From Pyxicephalus adspersus (Eukaryota > Chordata > Amphibia > Anura > Pyxicephalidae), in NCBI RefSeq assembly GCF_032062135.1, contig NC_092861.1, forward strand, positions 135,708,809 to 135,772,808: DNA of 64,000 nucleotides, written 5' to 3'. Positions 11,338-21,902 of the stretch are shown here, in pieces; the first letter of the stretch is position 1; each line of letters opens with the position of its first letter. Made by a program: the position numbers and the translations under genes. Under the pieces are notes generated by a model. It was given only the letters and a program-made list of their open reading frames with translations, was not told where the DNA came from and made no database searches.

Positions 11338-12236
11338 TGTAATTGAGAGCAAACAGTGCACACTAAGTTATACTGAATTATTCAAAAAGTTACACTCATG
11401 TGAAAAGACATAAAAACAATTACTATTGTTGTTCTGTAAAAACACACAGGAAAAGATGATTTTCAATAGCCCCTTAATGCACTAATACAATACTAATCCA
11501 ATGCACCCAACTGGGCAAAATTGTCCATGTCCCTTGCTCAGTCTGATGCAGTGTTGACAGTCTTATAAAATTAACATCCCCAATGCAGCACAAGTTAATG
11601 AACCCTAAAATTTACCTAAATTTACAAACTTTTTGTTTTAGTTAGATTGGGAAAGGTTTAAAACTTTGCATTTTTTTCTTTGTCCCCATTATAGAGATTA
11701 TGCCTCACTATTTAAAATGACGGTAATCCTGATCAATTGGCCTGAACATAAGTAAGAAAGAACGTGTTGATTTACCTTGACACATTTCAGGTTCCCCAGA
11801 GTAGCAGGTAATGATCTTCACTTGCTCAATGGTGGTATTAAACGATATCATTGTAAATATTTGCAAACAGTGTAGGGTGGCCTATACTGACATATACCGA
11901 ATAATTCAAAAAGCATGCTTAGTTCAAAATAAGCCATTCTAATTGTTGTGTTGTAGTAACACATGGCACTATTCATTTTCAATGACACAATAATGCACTT
12001 ATACAATATTATCTAATACACCATACTGTAGATGGTGGACACAATTGTCCATGTCCGTTTCCCAACACATTGGCTGTATGTCAGTAAACCCTAAAATTTA
12101 CACAACTTTGGTTTTGGTTAAAAGGGGAAAAGTTTAGAACCTTAGCTAGGTTTACATTGATTTATTTTCCCCCATTAGGGAGATTAACCCTCACTATTTG
12201 TACTGGTAATAGTTCTAATCAATAGTCTGAAAATAA

Positions 12237-12555
12237 GGCTACGTACACACGTGCTATAAGTGTCGTTGGAAAGGATCTTTTACGATCCTTTGCAATGACA
12301 AACTACTACACGGTGCATGAATGAGAGATGTACATACAGCACCGTTCTGCTCTATGGAGAGGGGGAGAGCGATGGAGCAACACCCCGCTCTGCTATCTTC
12401 CTATTACTTGCATTACAAACGTCCATCTTCTGTGGATCCGCCAGGGCGGTCATTCGAACGATGGACAGCGAGCACTGTACACACGCCAGATTCTTGTCCA
12501 ACATCGGCCCTGAGCTAGTAATCGGATGGGAACCATAGCACATGTGTACGTAGCC
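12237..12555. mobile_element. Harbinger-like MITE (GGCTACGTACACACGTG termini)
   Basis: Termini GGCTACGTACACACGTG and CACATGTGTACGTAGCC are inverted copies, flanked by TAA on both sides (12234-12236 and 12556-12558). A 3-bp TWA duplication is typical of PIF/Harbinger. The neighbouring tandem unit supplies an empty site (cataagtaagaaag) that agrees with insertion at this point. 319 bp and non-coding. Confidence 0.7.
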
Positions 12556-12598
12556 TAAGAAAGAACTAGAATTTGTTGGTTTGCCTTGACACAATATA

Positions 12599-13578
12599 GT
12601 TAAATGTATTCTTGCTTTAAATATCATCTACTGTCTGTTTCCATCATCTAACTTGCAATTTCCAGATTGTGGAACCTGAATGACCACTTGGCTCTTTGAG
12701 ATAAGTCTGCTTATGTGAATATTTTAACTTAATTTCAAGCTGAGTAGACTTTGCTGCTTGGAAAGCATGTTTACAGTTGATTGGTAAAACATTTTCCAAC
12801 ATCTCTGGTAAACTCATTAGCTGGTTCTTCAGATGTTATTATTTTTTTTTATTAGATGCACAGTGGGAGCAATAAAACACCTTCCCTCACCTAGTCCGCT
12901 TTCTTCCATTTATCTACATGAAAAACGCCTCCAGCAGAGTGTCATGCTCTGCATATAATAGCACGATACTAGAAAATATCATGAATATTATTGATATATT
13001 ATTGCATTTACACACATTTCCCAGTCAATGTACTTCCAGATGCAGAATATTTATGTGGTTTAAGTCATGTTAAAAAAACAATAAGAATTACTATTTAATT
13101 TAATTTTTTAGGCCAGACCTACTGGCAGGGGCAGCTTCACAATTATGTTAGTCAAATCTAAAATATGTTTTAATATATTATATATATTTATATATAAATA
13201 TATATATATTTATATTTATTTATTTATTAAAAATGCAGAAAGTACAGAATAATACTGCTGTCACTGCACTCATGCCAGTTTCTATGCAAGTTGTATGTGA
13301 AGAGTTGCTTCCAGTTGGTTATCTCCGTATTTGATAGGATGCTTTAAAACTTTTTGGGTTATCACTTTGAATCACACGCTTCAGTATTGTTTCCACCATT
13401 ACAACAGTCAGCCCGCTCCGCCAATACCGATTCTCATTCGATTGTTTTATTTTATTTCTTTATTTCTCAGATGCTCTTTTAGGTAAGTATGACCATAACT
13501 GTGTATTTTCTTTAACTGTTATATTTGACTTTGATAACTATCATTTTTTGTTTGGTCTTAGAATGAAATAAACCCATA
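12599..13578. other. Non-coding; AT-rich tract
   Basis: No gene recognised. 13160-13235 is an imperfect AT/TATA-rich low-complexity tract. 13380-13480 may belong to the hAT-like element that follows, but its left terminus is not visible. Confidence 0.35.
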
Positions 13579-13850
13579 ATGAGTGAGAAAAAGCAAACAA
13601 AATTTTTGCATTTCTTTAGTAATACCAAAGGTAATTCAACTAATGATAATAGTAACAATAGTAATACTTCATTTAACCGTGAGCAGATCAATGAATCAGA
13701 GCCACCACAGTCCTTGTTAGCATCATTAGGAAGATCATTATTTTGTAAATGTATTTATTATTTTACAAAAATTCATATTAATGGTCTGTGAGCGGGATTT
13801 AAAATGATGAATTTAGTGGTCCGTGTGGTCCGAAAGGTTGACGGCCGCTG
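13579..13850 (+). mobile_element. hAT-like remnant: transposase N-terminus and 3' terminus
   Basis: A 70-codon frame (13579-13791) begins MSEKKQTKFLHFF and is rich in S and N. Such starts are common in hAT/ZBED-type transposases. No zinc finger or catalytic region follows. The right end 'ttagtggtccgtgtggtccg...gacggccgctg' (13814-13850) matches the terminus at 15744-15782, pointing to a hAT family whose termini read inward as CAGYGGYCGTCAAC. This looks like an internally deleted hAT copy. The coding assignment is weak and the terminus match firmer. Confidence 0.45.
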
Positions 13851-15499
13851 TTTTTTTTACTGCTGTTGACCCTGCCTTAATTGTAGGTGTAAAATGTAAA
13901 AATCAATGTTATAAAGAAAATAAGGACCTGCCTAATCACAATTTTTTAATTTTGAAGGTTCTGCTTTAATGACTAATGAAGATGCATCTATGGTTATCTC
14001 TTTGCAACTGTTGCTTTAGAATGGCCACTATGCAAATTCTAAGGGTTGTTTTAAACTGGAGCACAAAGAACCAGATATCAGTAAGCACAGATAGTGCACA
14101 GTTGCTAAAGGAGTATAAATGATATTGGGAGTTAAGCAGTAAAGATGAGACCTGTACAATAAAGTACTTCAGGATACAAAAGGCTCAATCTCAGTTCTTT
14201 AACCCAAATACAAGAATCTTTTTTCAGTTCTGTAACATTATTTGTCAAATCTTATTTTACTGAAAAAACATTAATTTTCAATTTTTAATAAATTTTGTAT
14301 GTTCACTTCGCAATTATCACAATCGTGTCTAATATATAACAACATGATTTTTTGCATGCTCATGATTGATTGACTGCAAATTCTCCCCTCATTCCATTAA
14401 AGTGTAAATTCCTTTGCAAGGTGAATATTCACTTTGCTGAATCAACAGCCTATATTCCTGTAGCAACCAACCCCACTGTACAGATTGTGAAGGATTAAAG
14501 AGCAAATATATTCAGCTGAATCCAATTACATTTATCTGCAAGATAAAAAAACTCTTAATAATTTATTTTTTAAAGCCAATTTTGCCAAACCAGTTCAAGA
14601 AGTGAAATTATAAATTTGTGAAATTTGTTGTGTCATGTTTGTTTTTATAAGAATCTTTTTTTTTAATCTAATTTTAACTTTTTATCCATTATAAGTATTT
14701 TAAAGAAAATAATACATGGATCCATGGCATTTGTGCCAGATAACAAAACTGCACCCACTCAATTTAAGAAAAACATGTTTTGAATAAATAATAGAGCCCA
14801 CCTCTGCAAAATAAAGAATTTCTTTAAGGATGGAAGGACATTTCACAAGTAAATTTATTATAACCCCTGATACATAGTCTTAGATACATAGTAGAATTAA
14901 TAGCATGTTTGAATTTTTAAACTATTTTGCAGTACATTCTCATGGGACGAATTACGCACGCCTGTTTGCAAACTCAATTTTTTTTGTGCTAAGTAAATAA
15001 GACGCATTAAAGACACTGAAGAGATGTCTAGGGTTTGGAGGTAAATAAAATCAGAACCTTGTTAATTTATTGCACTGTTAATTATTTTGCATAAAATATG
15101 TGTTATTATTTCCTAAGGGGCATTATCTATTTGCTTTGAAGTCGCTAGAATTGCAGCATTGAGCATACAAATAACCTTTCATGAAAATAATATGTTCATT
15201 ATTTTTTGGTTTGGAATAAAAATATTTCATGTAATTAAACATACACTCGTACTGTAGCTTAATTAACTAGGAATATCAGCCTGCCAGATTTATTAATAGA
15301 AATTATAGCCCCGAGTATGCCTTCACTGCAACATGTTTGTACTTATTAAATATTTCCAAAATGTGTTAACATTACTATCCTGGAAAAGTGGAATGACTTT
15401 ATCCACTTTTGGCATTGCACAATAGTTTAAATGTATTTAAATTTATAGACAATTTACTTTATTTAGATTTACCTATAAATTCAGCTTAATAAAAAAGCA
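13851..15499. other. Non-coding, nothing recognised
   Basis: Strongly AT-rich with many homopolymer runs. No frame or repeat family could be assigned. Confidence 0.4.
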
Positions 15500-15782
15500 A
15501 GATGTTGTTTTACTTTTCATGCAGATTTTCTGTTGGTCTTAGTCTTCTACCACGGGCTCAACTGTCCTCCATGCCATTCCCATTTTGGTGGTCCTCGGCT
15601 CTGGCTGGTGCGCCCCCCAGTGGGGTCAGGAGAAGAACCTTGTTGGGGGGGGGGGGGGGGGCACCAGCCAGAGCTGCAGACAATGTTCTTCACCTTTGAG
15701 TGACACATGGCTTCACGCGCATGTGCGGTCTGGAGCCCGTAAGTTTAGTGGTCCGTAGGTCCATAAAAGTTGACGACCACTG
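15500..15782 (+). mobile_element. hAT-like element, right part
   Basis: Ends 'ttagtggtccgtaggtcc...gttgacgaccactg', the same terminus as at 13850 with CACTG at the very end. The centre is GC-rich with a perfect 14-bp inverted pair (gctctggctggtgc at 15598-15611 and its complement at 15661-15674) enclosing a G17 run. The left terminus is not identified. Confidence 0.5.
15645..15661. repeat. G17 homopolymer
   Basis: Seventeen consecutive G, in the loop between two 14-bp inverted arms. The length may be affected by sequencing error. Confidence 0.9.
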
Positions 15783-15839
15783 CATTAGGTATTGCCTGAT
15801 TAACTCCAAGTGCTTCTCCCTACCTCTCCTGGGTGTTAA

Positions 15840-15900
15840 GGTGCGTACACACTTCCAATTTTTATCGTTCAAAACGAACGACGAACGAACGACTTATATG
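15840..15900 (+). mobile_element. Harbinger-like MITE, left end only
   Basis: Starts TAA|GGTGCGTACACACTTCC and continues into 'cgaacgacgaacgaacg', the left end of the family at 12237 and 56006. No matching right end is seen downstream. Confidence 0.55.
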
Positions 15901-16519
15901 AATACATTTTGCCTCGATACATTGTTTTCTGCAATGTTATTATGTGTATCCATACTATAACATAGAACAGGCTATTCTCAGTTTGTAAATGTATGAAAGT
16001 GTCACAAAAAACACATGAAAGTAAATTCAAATGATAAACTATTGTTGAATAGAGTATTGGGCTGCTAATGAATGAAATCTAATACATTAAATCACACTGC
16101 AAGCATTGTTCACTATTATATACATATACAATCACACATAATAGCCAGAATCTCTAATAATCTGCTGATAGTAATCGGTTCTACAACAAGCAGAATTCAG
16201 ACTTGTAGAAGGCTTGATGGTAAATGATTAACAAGTTTAATTGGAATACGCACCTTTTATCTTTTCTCCGCTACTGACACCAATAGGAAGTGTGTTGTGA
16301 CAATAATAGATTGTATGTCCTTGTTTGCTTCTGCAGAATCATTTTCTTACTTGCAATATTCAGGACTCTCAGCATGATGAAACAGGAAATTAAGAATACG
16401 GTATGGCATAAATAAATGCTTAGTCTACATTTTGTAACTCTTTCCCTTCTTTTTAAAGTCAGTGTCAGGAAAGTAGCTGAATATACATTTGAAACCCATC
16501 CCTCCAAATATGTGCTATT
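15901..16519. other. Non-coding, nothing recognised
   Basis: AT-rich sequence without an assignable gene or repeat. Confidence 0.35.
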
Positions 16520-16695
16520 TTCCCTCGCCTCTTTGATTGTAAGCTCCTCTGGGCAGGGTCCTCTCCCCCTTCTGTGTCACTGTCTGTATCTGTCTGTCAT
16601 TTGTAACCCCTATTTAATGTACAGTGCTGCATAATATATTGATGCTATAAAAATATAGTTTATTATTATTACTATTATTAATATTAATAATAATA
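16520..16695 (+). mobile_element. L2/CR1-type LINE tail
   Basis: Contains 'ttgattgtaagctcctctgg', 'ctgtctgtatctgtctgtca', 'cctatttaatgtacagtgct' and 'ataatatattgatgctat', then an ATT/ATA repeat. This is the 3' end of an anuran L2-like LINE, also at 27225 (+) and 39290 (-). Confidence 0.8.
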
Positions 16696-17868
16696 ATACC
16701 AATTTTGAATTAATGAATTAATTCAGCCGGTTTTGTGATTCAGGGAGCCCCCTGCATATCCAGATCAACAAGTTTCAATGCAGAAGTTTAGTTGAATTGA
16801 GAACACCATACCCCAACCCTGCTGATTGGCCAAATAGTACCCTGCTTACTCTGCTCTCTTCACCCATCATCATGTTTATTATCAGCAAATATGAATACAG
16901 CAGATCATAATTGTCTGAGAATGCAACCCATCCCTTTACCAGCCTGAGTACTTCAATCTAGGTATTTACACTAATTGCATTTAGCTGCATTGGTTGCAAT
17001 AACATTTTCAAATAAATGTATGAAATAAATGAGAAAAAGCAGGGGATTTATGGCTAGGTGGGTTTTTATATACAAGTTGTGAGCAGACAAACAATATTTG
17101 TTTACCATGTAAAAAACATGAGTATTTGTAGAATCAGTCCATGTACCTGGCCCTTAGACATACAGGGGAGGTTTCAGGGGCTTACAATTAGATAGAGTTC
17201 AACTGCCAATATAGGTAAATTGCAAACATTTAAAAAAAACAAAAACTGGAACCTGAAACCCGACGCGTTTCACCGGTAAAGGCTTCCTCAGTGGATTTTT
17301 GGGGATGTACCTAGTACTCGCAGTTGAGGGTTGCAGGTGCTTTAGTTAAACAGTGTGGTAAATAAATTGAAGGATAATCCAAATTTCCAATATGGTGTAT
17401 AGAGTTTTGGCATACTTTTGGTAAGTCTAGGTATAGATCTAGGTCTACATTCAAATATGGGTCTTTCACCAGGGCAAAAGTGAGTGTTATCTATTGTGAT
17501 GTTTTCAAGGGAAGGGGTCTCTCATGGGAAAGAGCCTGGAGATGTCAGCAGTGTCCACTTACTATACCATTAGGGGTTTGGCTACAGACAACTTAGAGGT
17601 TGTTGGAAACACTCACCACCATACCTTTCCAAATAAATGTCCAAATTTTAGGTAATGTGTAAGAGTAAAATTTCCAGGTATTTATTAGCTCATACAAAAG
17701 CAACAAAACTTTGATCATACTTTCTGTATTAGAGCTCCACTTTAAAAACACTATAGATATTTTAGGTTAGGTTGGTCACTTCTACATACTACATTCTGTT
17801 TTTTGTGTTGTTTACTCCATAGGAAGCCATTAGTCAATCAATTGCTAATAACACCAATTAGTGATTAG
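16696..17868. other. Non-coding, with a PLE-like segment around 17160-17400
   Basis: No gene recognised. 17160-17400 surrounds the hammerhead-like motif and is probably non-coding sequence of the same retroelement. No reverse-transcriptase or GIY-YIG motif is visible. Confidence 0.3.
17259..17293 (-). ncRNA. Hammerhead-ribozyme-like motif, copy 2
   Basis: The minus strand reads CACTGAGGAAGCC, a short loop, GGTGAAACGCGTCGGG. It has the same layout as copy 1: a CTGAGGA box, an extra A, a GCC/GGT stem, then GAAACGCG. Confidence 0.4.
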
Positions 17869-18418
17869 TAGTGTTGGTGTTCGAATTCAGGTTGTCCCAA
17901 ATTCGACCCGAAAATGACCGTTCGAATTCGGGCAGACCCGACCAGGAAAACACAGAATTCGACTTTGTTTCTCCATTAAGTTTCTCCATTAAGTTTCTCC
18001 ATTGAGAGTTCATCTGAGTTCAGTTCCCACAGTCACCAAGCTGTACTTATCATTGATAAGTACAGCCCGGGGAGCTGAAACTCCATTGAGAGTTCATCTG
18101 CAGTTCCACTGCGATCCCCGGGCACTAGAGTTTAATTAACCTTCAGTGCCCGGGGATCACAAACAGGAGGGTTCCCAGGAATGCAAGAATGATTGCAGCC
18201 CTGAGAATCCACTGCGATCCCAGGGCACTAGAGGTTAATTAATCTCTGACAGCTCCGCTTCTCTGATTGCTTTTGCAGTTCTACACAGTCCCCAAAAAAA
18301 CCCCAAATCCCCCCCCCACTTAATGGTGTTTAAATTGGGCGTTTGATCACCCAAAAAATATCAGGCTGTTTGATCAAATAGTTGCCGAATCGAACACTCA
18401 GCTGTTCGACCAACACTA
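17869..18418 (+). mobile_element. hAT non-autonomous element with perfect 8-bp TSD
   Basis: Begins TAGTGTTGGTGTTCGAATTC and ends GTTCGACCAACACTA, giving a TAGTGTTGG inverted terminus. It is flanked by a perfect 8-bp direct repeat GTGATTAG (17861-17868 and 18419-18426), the hAT hallmark. The interior has three tandem copies of 'tttctccatt.a', paired 'ctagag..taattaa' blocks around 'cccggg' motifs, and no coding capacity. Three relatives occur at 20750, 28756 and 44788. Confidence 0.85.
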
Positions 18419-18426
18419 GTGATTAG

Positions 18427-18949
18427 GGTTTATAGCAGCATGAGTATTGCTATGTAATTCTATATTTAGCTGTGACAAACATTTACAACATTGCTTTGCA
18501 TTTAGTGATTTACAACCATTATCAACATTGTTGCTGCAGCTCACAGTCAGGGCAAAAAAATGCTGCATATGCACAAAACCAGGCAAGTTTGCTGATATTT
18601 TTAATCCTGCAAGGATGTTGTTGGGCTTACGCATTTTTTTTTCATCAAAGTGGTTTAAATAATTATTCTTACAAATGCTAATTCAAACAATAAACACTTA
18701 TGGTTTCATTGGAGTTCCCAGAAGTCCCAGTTCCTCCCCTGTTGTCTTCACATAAGAGTAGGTACAATTTATGATTGCAGGGACCATACTGGGACTAATT
18801 TTGCTGTTTCCAGGTTATGCTAATCTGCTGAGTTATTTTATAATGAATACAGGAAATGTTTATAAATATAGACTACACATATGATCCAGGTTTAAAAGGC
18901 TTATCAAACATTTAGCATTTAGCCTTGCTCTATGGATCGTGACAAGACA
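18427..18949. other. Non-coding, nothing recognised
   Basis: AT-rich. Short overlapping frames near 18447-18681 lack domains. Confidence 0.35.
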
Positions 18950-19185
18950 ATAATCAGGTCTGGTTTCTTCTAGATTCATAAAAAGTCAGGAAATGTAACG
19001 CTGCTGATATGACCTTCCTGTAGCAGCAGCCTATTAGTATACTCTATGGAACTCTTGTGTTAGCTTTCATCATCAGCTGGCTAAACAGAGCTGACCCTAA
19101 TCCATCTTCATAATTACATTGTCTTCTAATTGTGTATTTGAGATTAAATTAGCTTGCATTTTTACCAACAACCACTGAAAGTCCT
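18950..19185. promoter_or_regulatory. Candidate conserved non-coding element
   Basis: Complex sequence without runs, containing homeodomain-type ATTA/TAAT cores spaced along 19100-19165 (cataattacattg, tctaattgtg, gattaaattagc) and 'tcatcagctggc' with a CAGCTG E-box. This is the texture of a developmental enhancer, but also of ordinary AT-rich DNA. Low confidence without alignment. Confidence 0.25.
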
Positions 19186-19238
19186 TTATCTAGCTAGTCA
19201 AATATGAGCAGAAACAGCAGATTGCAAAAAAAAAAAAA

Positions 19239-19259
19239 TATATATATATATATATATAT
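19239..19259. repeat. (TA)n microsatellite after an A-run
   Basis: An A-run leads into about ten alternating AT/TA repeats. Confidence 0.9.
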
Positions 19260-20749
19260 GGAAAACAAATAGTCAGACCCCCTGGGTCCTGGGCAGGACT
19301 AACTCTAGGTTCTGTGTGTTGAATTTTTAATGTAAGAATCATCCAAAAAGATCCAATTGTGCACTTTTAAACATTGATTGTAATACCACCTTCTGTGCAA
19401 TAACTTTTGTATAGTGCCTGCATAGCAATTTTTAAGTCCCTATACCCCGTCGATATGGGGGAAATTGTTTGAGACTATATAACTCTCCAAATTTTAGATC
19501 TCTGTAGTGCTTTTATAATCACCCACCATGAATTTGGGATTCCAGGGCTTGGCAGAGACACGCGAAAAAATGCAAAGCTAATGCAAAATGAAAATGCTGA
19601 CCTGTGCTTTGGCCTGCACTTGTCCTGGGTAAACATTATTTTCCAACAGTTTTCTGGATTTATGCAATAGTAATTCATAAAGAACTGAGCCAACTTATTG
19701 GCATTCTCAGTAAAAATATTCTGGCAGGATAAAGGAGTACATACAATAGTATACTGCTACAGGTTACATGCATACATATATATGTTCATATATTTCCTCC
19801 AGTGTCTGCACTGCTATATACCCATGAAACCCCTTCCAAATGTACCTGCTTGTGCACAAATGGAATTTGTATCTTTGTTTTCTAAGAGACTTTCATTTTT
19901 CTTTGTAAATGAGATAGTCAAAGTCTTTTGCCACCCATATTTTTCAGTAGTTACACTTGCAGTATTCTTGTTCTTGGAAGATAAAATGAAGCAGCACTTG
20001 AATCGCAGTGAACAGTGCCCTGGTGGTCCAGTTATTATGGAGAGTGGCAGGATTCTCCGATTTATTGAACAATTACTCTGAACTGAAGCAGCTCTGGGAC
20101 ACACTATGTCTTTTCTTTATCCAACTAAAAGATATAACCCAAATGTATTACATCCAAACATTTTGTATGATGATTACTTAATTTTAAATGAATCTTTAAA
20201 TAGATCTCTCTATATTTATTTTTGCCTTGGAGTAGAGGCTCACTTTGATCTTTTGTACGGTGTTTACTACCAGATCTCGATGATGCAGTCATTGCCCTGT
20301 ACTTAATTATCAGCTCAGAGGAAACCAGGAAGGTCAGCTTTCAGCTAAGATGCAATTGTCACTGCAAATTCAGAGTGGCAACAGAGCAATGGTCAACAGA
20401 CAGTAGTAAAAGCTGGATGAAAAAAGGATCAGGTTTTCATTGCTGAAATGTGAGGTTTTATTTTGCTTTCTGCTCTGGTAATACGTAGGGAGTCAATGGA
20501 GATAAAAGCATTATTAGAATCTAAATAAATGTTTTCGGTTTTCTCTATTTTTATAACAAAAAGGTGTTTTTATTGCTGCCTCTGACCTCATTGGCAAAGT
20601 TTCTTCTGACCTGATATTGGTTCTAACCCTTCCCTAACTCGATCTGAATCCAAAATCTAAAGGCTTGGGTTTTGTGTGTGATGTACCTGCTTGGTAATAT
20701 CCCTTCTTGTAACTGTACCTTGCAAATTGCTGCCAAAAATTAAAGTCTG
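19260..20749. other. Non-coding, nothing recognised
   Basis: The frame at 19698-20081 (+, 127 codons) overlaps an antisense frame of 96 codons. Neither has a recognisable domain. No repeat assigned. Confidence 0.35.
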
Positions 20750-20910
20750 CATGTCTAGATCGAGCAAAGCTCTCCTAAAAATGTCTGATCGAATTCAGGT
20801 AGACCTGACCTGAAAAAAACGAGATTCGACGGTAAAAATTTGGATAAAAAAAAAAATGAATGGCAAATTAATTTATTGAGTGTTTGTGTTTATTTAACTC
20901 ATTTTTTTTT

Positions 20911-21347
20911 NNNNNNNNNNNNNNNNNNNNNNNNNNNNNNNNNNNNNNNNNNNNNNNNNNNNNNNNNNNNNNNNNNNNNNNNNNNNNNNNNNNNNNNNNN
21001 NNNNNNNNNNNNNNNNNNNNNNNNNNNNNNNNNNNNNNNNNNNNNNNNNNNNNNNNNNNNNNNNNNNNNNNNNNNNNNNNNNNNNNNNNNNNNNNNNNNN
21101 NNNNNNNNNNNNNNNNNNNNNNNNNNNNNNNNNNNNNNNNNNNNNNNNNNNNNNNNNNNNNNNNNNNNNNNNNNNNNNNNNNNNNNNNNNNNNNNNNNNN
21201 NNNNNNNNNNNNNNNNNNNNNNNNNNNNNNNNNNNNNNNNNNNNNNNNNNNNNNNNNNNNNNNNNNNNNNNNNNNNNNNNNNNNNNNNNNNNNNNNNNNN
21301 NNNNNNNNNNNNNNNNNNNNNNNNNNNNNNNNNNNNNNNNNNNNNNN
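20911..21347. other. Assembly gap (437 N)
   Basis: Unresolved bases directly following a T-run. Open frames that span it are meaningless. Confidence 0.99.
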
Positions 21348-21414
21348 GATTCTCGCCTGATATCTGGCCGATGCCGATTATCGAGCGAGAAAAATTTGAC
21401 GTGTGTACGCAGTT
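21348..21414. mobile_element. Right end of another MITE nested at the gap edge
   Basis: 'gattctcgcctgatatctgg', 'cgattatcgagcgag' and the terminal 'gacgtgtgtacgcag' are unlike the surrounding hAT sequence. They match the GTGTGTACGC-type terminus of MITEs such as 12237. The left half lies in the gap, which suggests a nested insertion. Confidence 0.5.
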
Positions 21415-21902
21415 TAAGAGATATTTGCCGGCTGGGCATCTTCTCAATAATTGCAGCAGAGTCTGCAGTCATTGAGAAGAGTGTGTGATCCCCGGGACAC
21501 TACAGATTAATTAACCTGTAGTGCTCAGGGGATGGTAGTGGAACTGCAGAGTTTATCTGCAGTTCAGTTCCCATGGTCACATGACTGTGGGAACTTTGCG
21601 GTCACAGCTGTGACTGCAGGCAATCCCCAGGCACTAGAGGTTGAATAGGGACAAGTTTCCCCATTCATCATATCCAGTGCCCTGTGTTCTTGGATAGAGA
21701 AACTCTATCCAAGAACACATACAGCCAGTAAAGTGCTGCAAGAGCAATCTGATTGCTCTTGCAGCTCTTAATAGTCCCTAAAAAAAAATAGAATTCTCCC
21801 ACCATTGACTTTATTGGTGTTCGAATTCGGCATTAGATCACCCGAACACAATCTCGATCGAAAAGCTGTCGAATCGAATAGTGAGATATTTGACCAACAC
21901 TA

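Larger units (their letters stand above)
10957..12598. repeat. Two tandem copies of a ~0.5-kb unit, each interrupted
   Basis: Unit 1 (10957-11789) and unit 2 (11790-12598) align in order by eye. Shared blocks are 'ccccagag.agcag', 'cacttgctc.atggtggta', 'gaattattcaaaaag', 'attgtccatgtcc', 'aaccctaaaatttac', 'cctcactattt' and 'ttaccttgacac'. Without its inserted SINE, unit 1 is about 520 bp. Without its MITE, unit 2 is about 490 bp. The block 'gaaagaac...ccttgacac' recurs after the MITE, so the second unit is nearly complete. The unit itself is unidentified. Confidence 0.75.
20750..21902 (+). mobile_element. hAT element of the TAGTGTTGG family, interrupted by assembly gap
   Basis: The right end 'cgaatagtgagatatttgac' then CAACACTA (to 21902) matches the other family members. 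Left-part landmarks are 'gatcgaattcaggtagacc' and 'aacgagattcgac'. The extreme left end is eroded or missing, so the start is approximate. The interior contains 'tctatccaagaacacat' and 'gcaagagcaatc' blocks shared with 44788-46183. Confidence 0.65.

Noticed and set aside
13160..13235. AT-rich tract as a replication origin or matrix attachment site
   Set aside because: Simple AT-rich low complexity is common throughout the window and no specific signal distinguishes it.
20840..21475. Long open frames across 20840-21475 on both strands
   Set aside because: They exist only because the 437 unresolved bases contain no stop codons.
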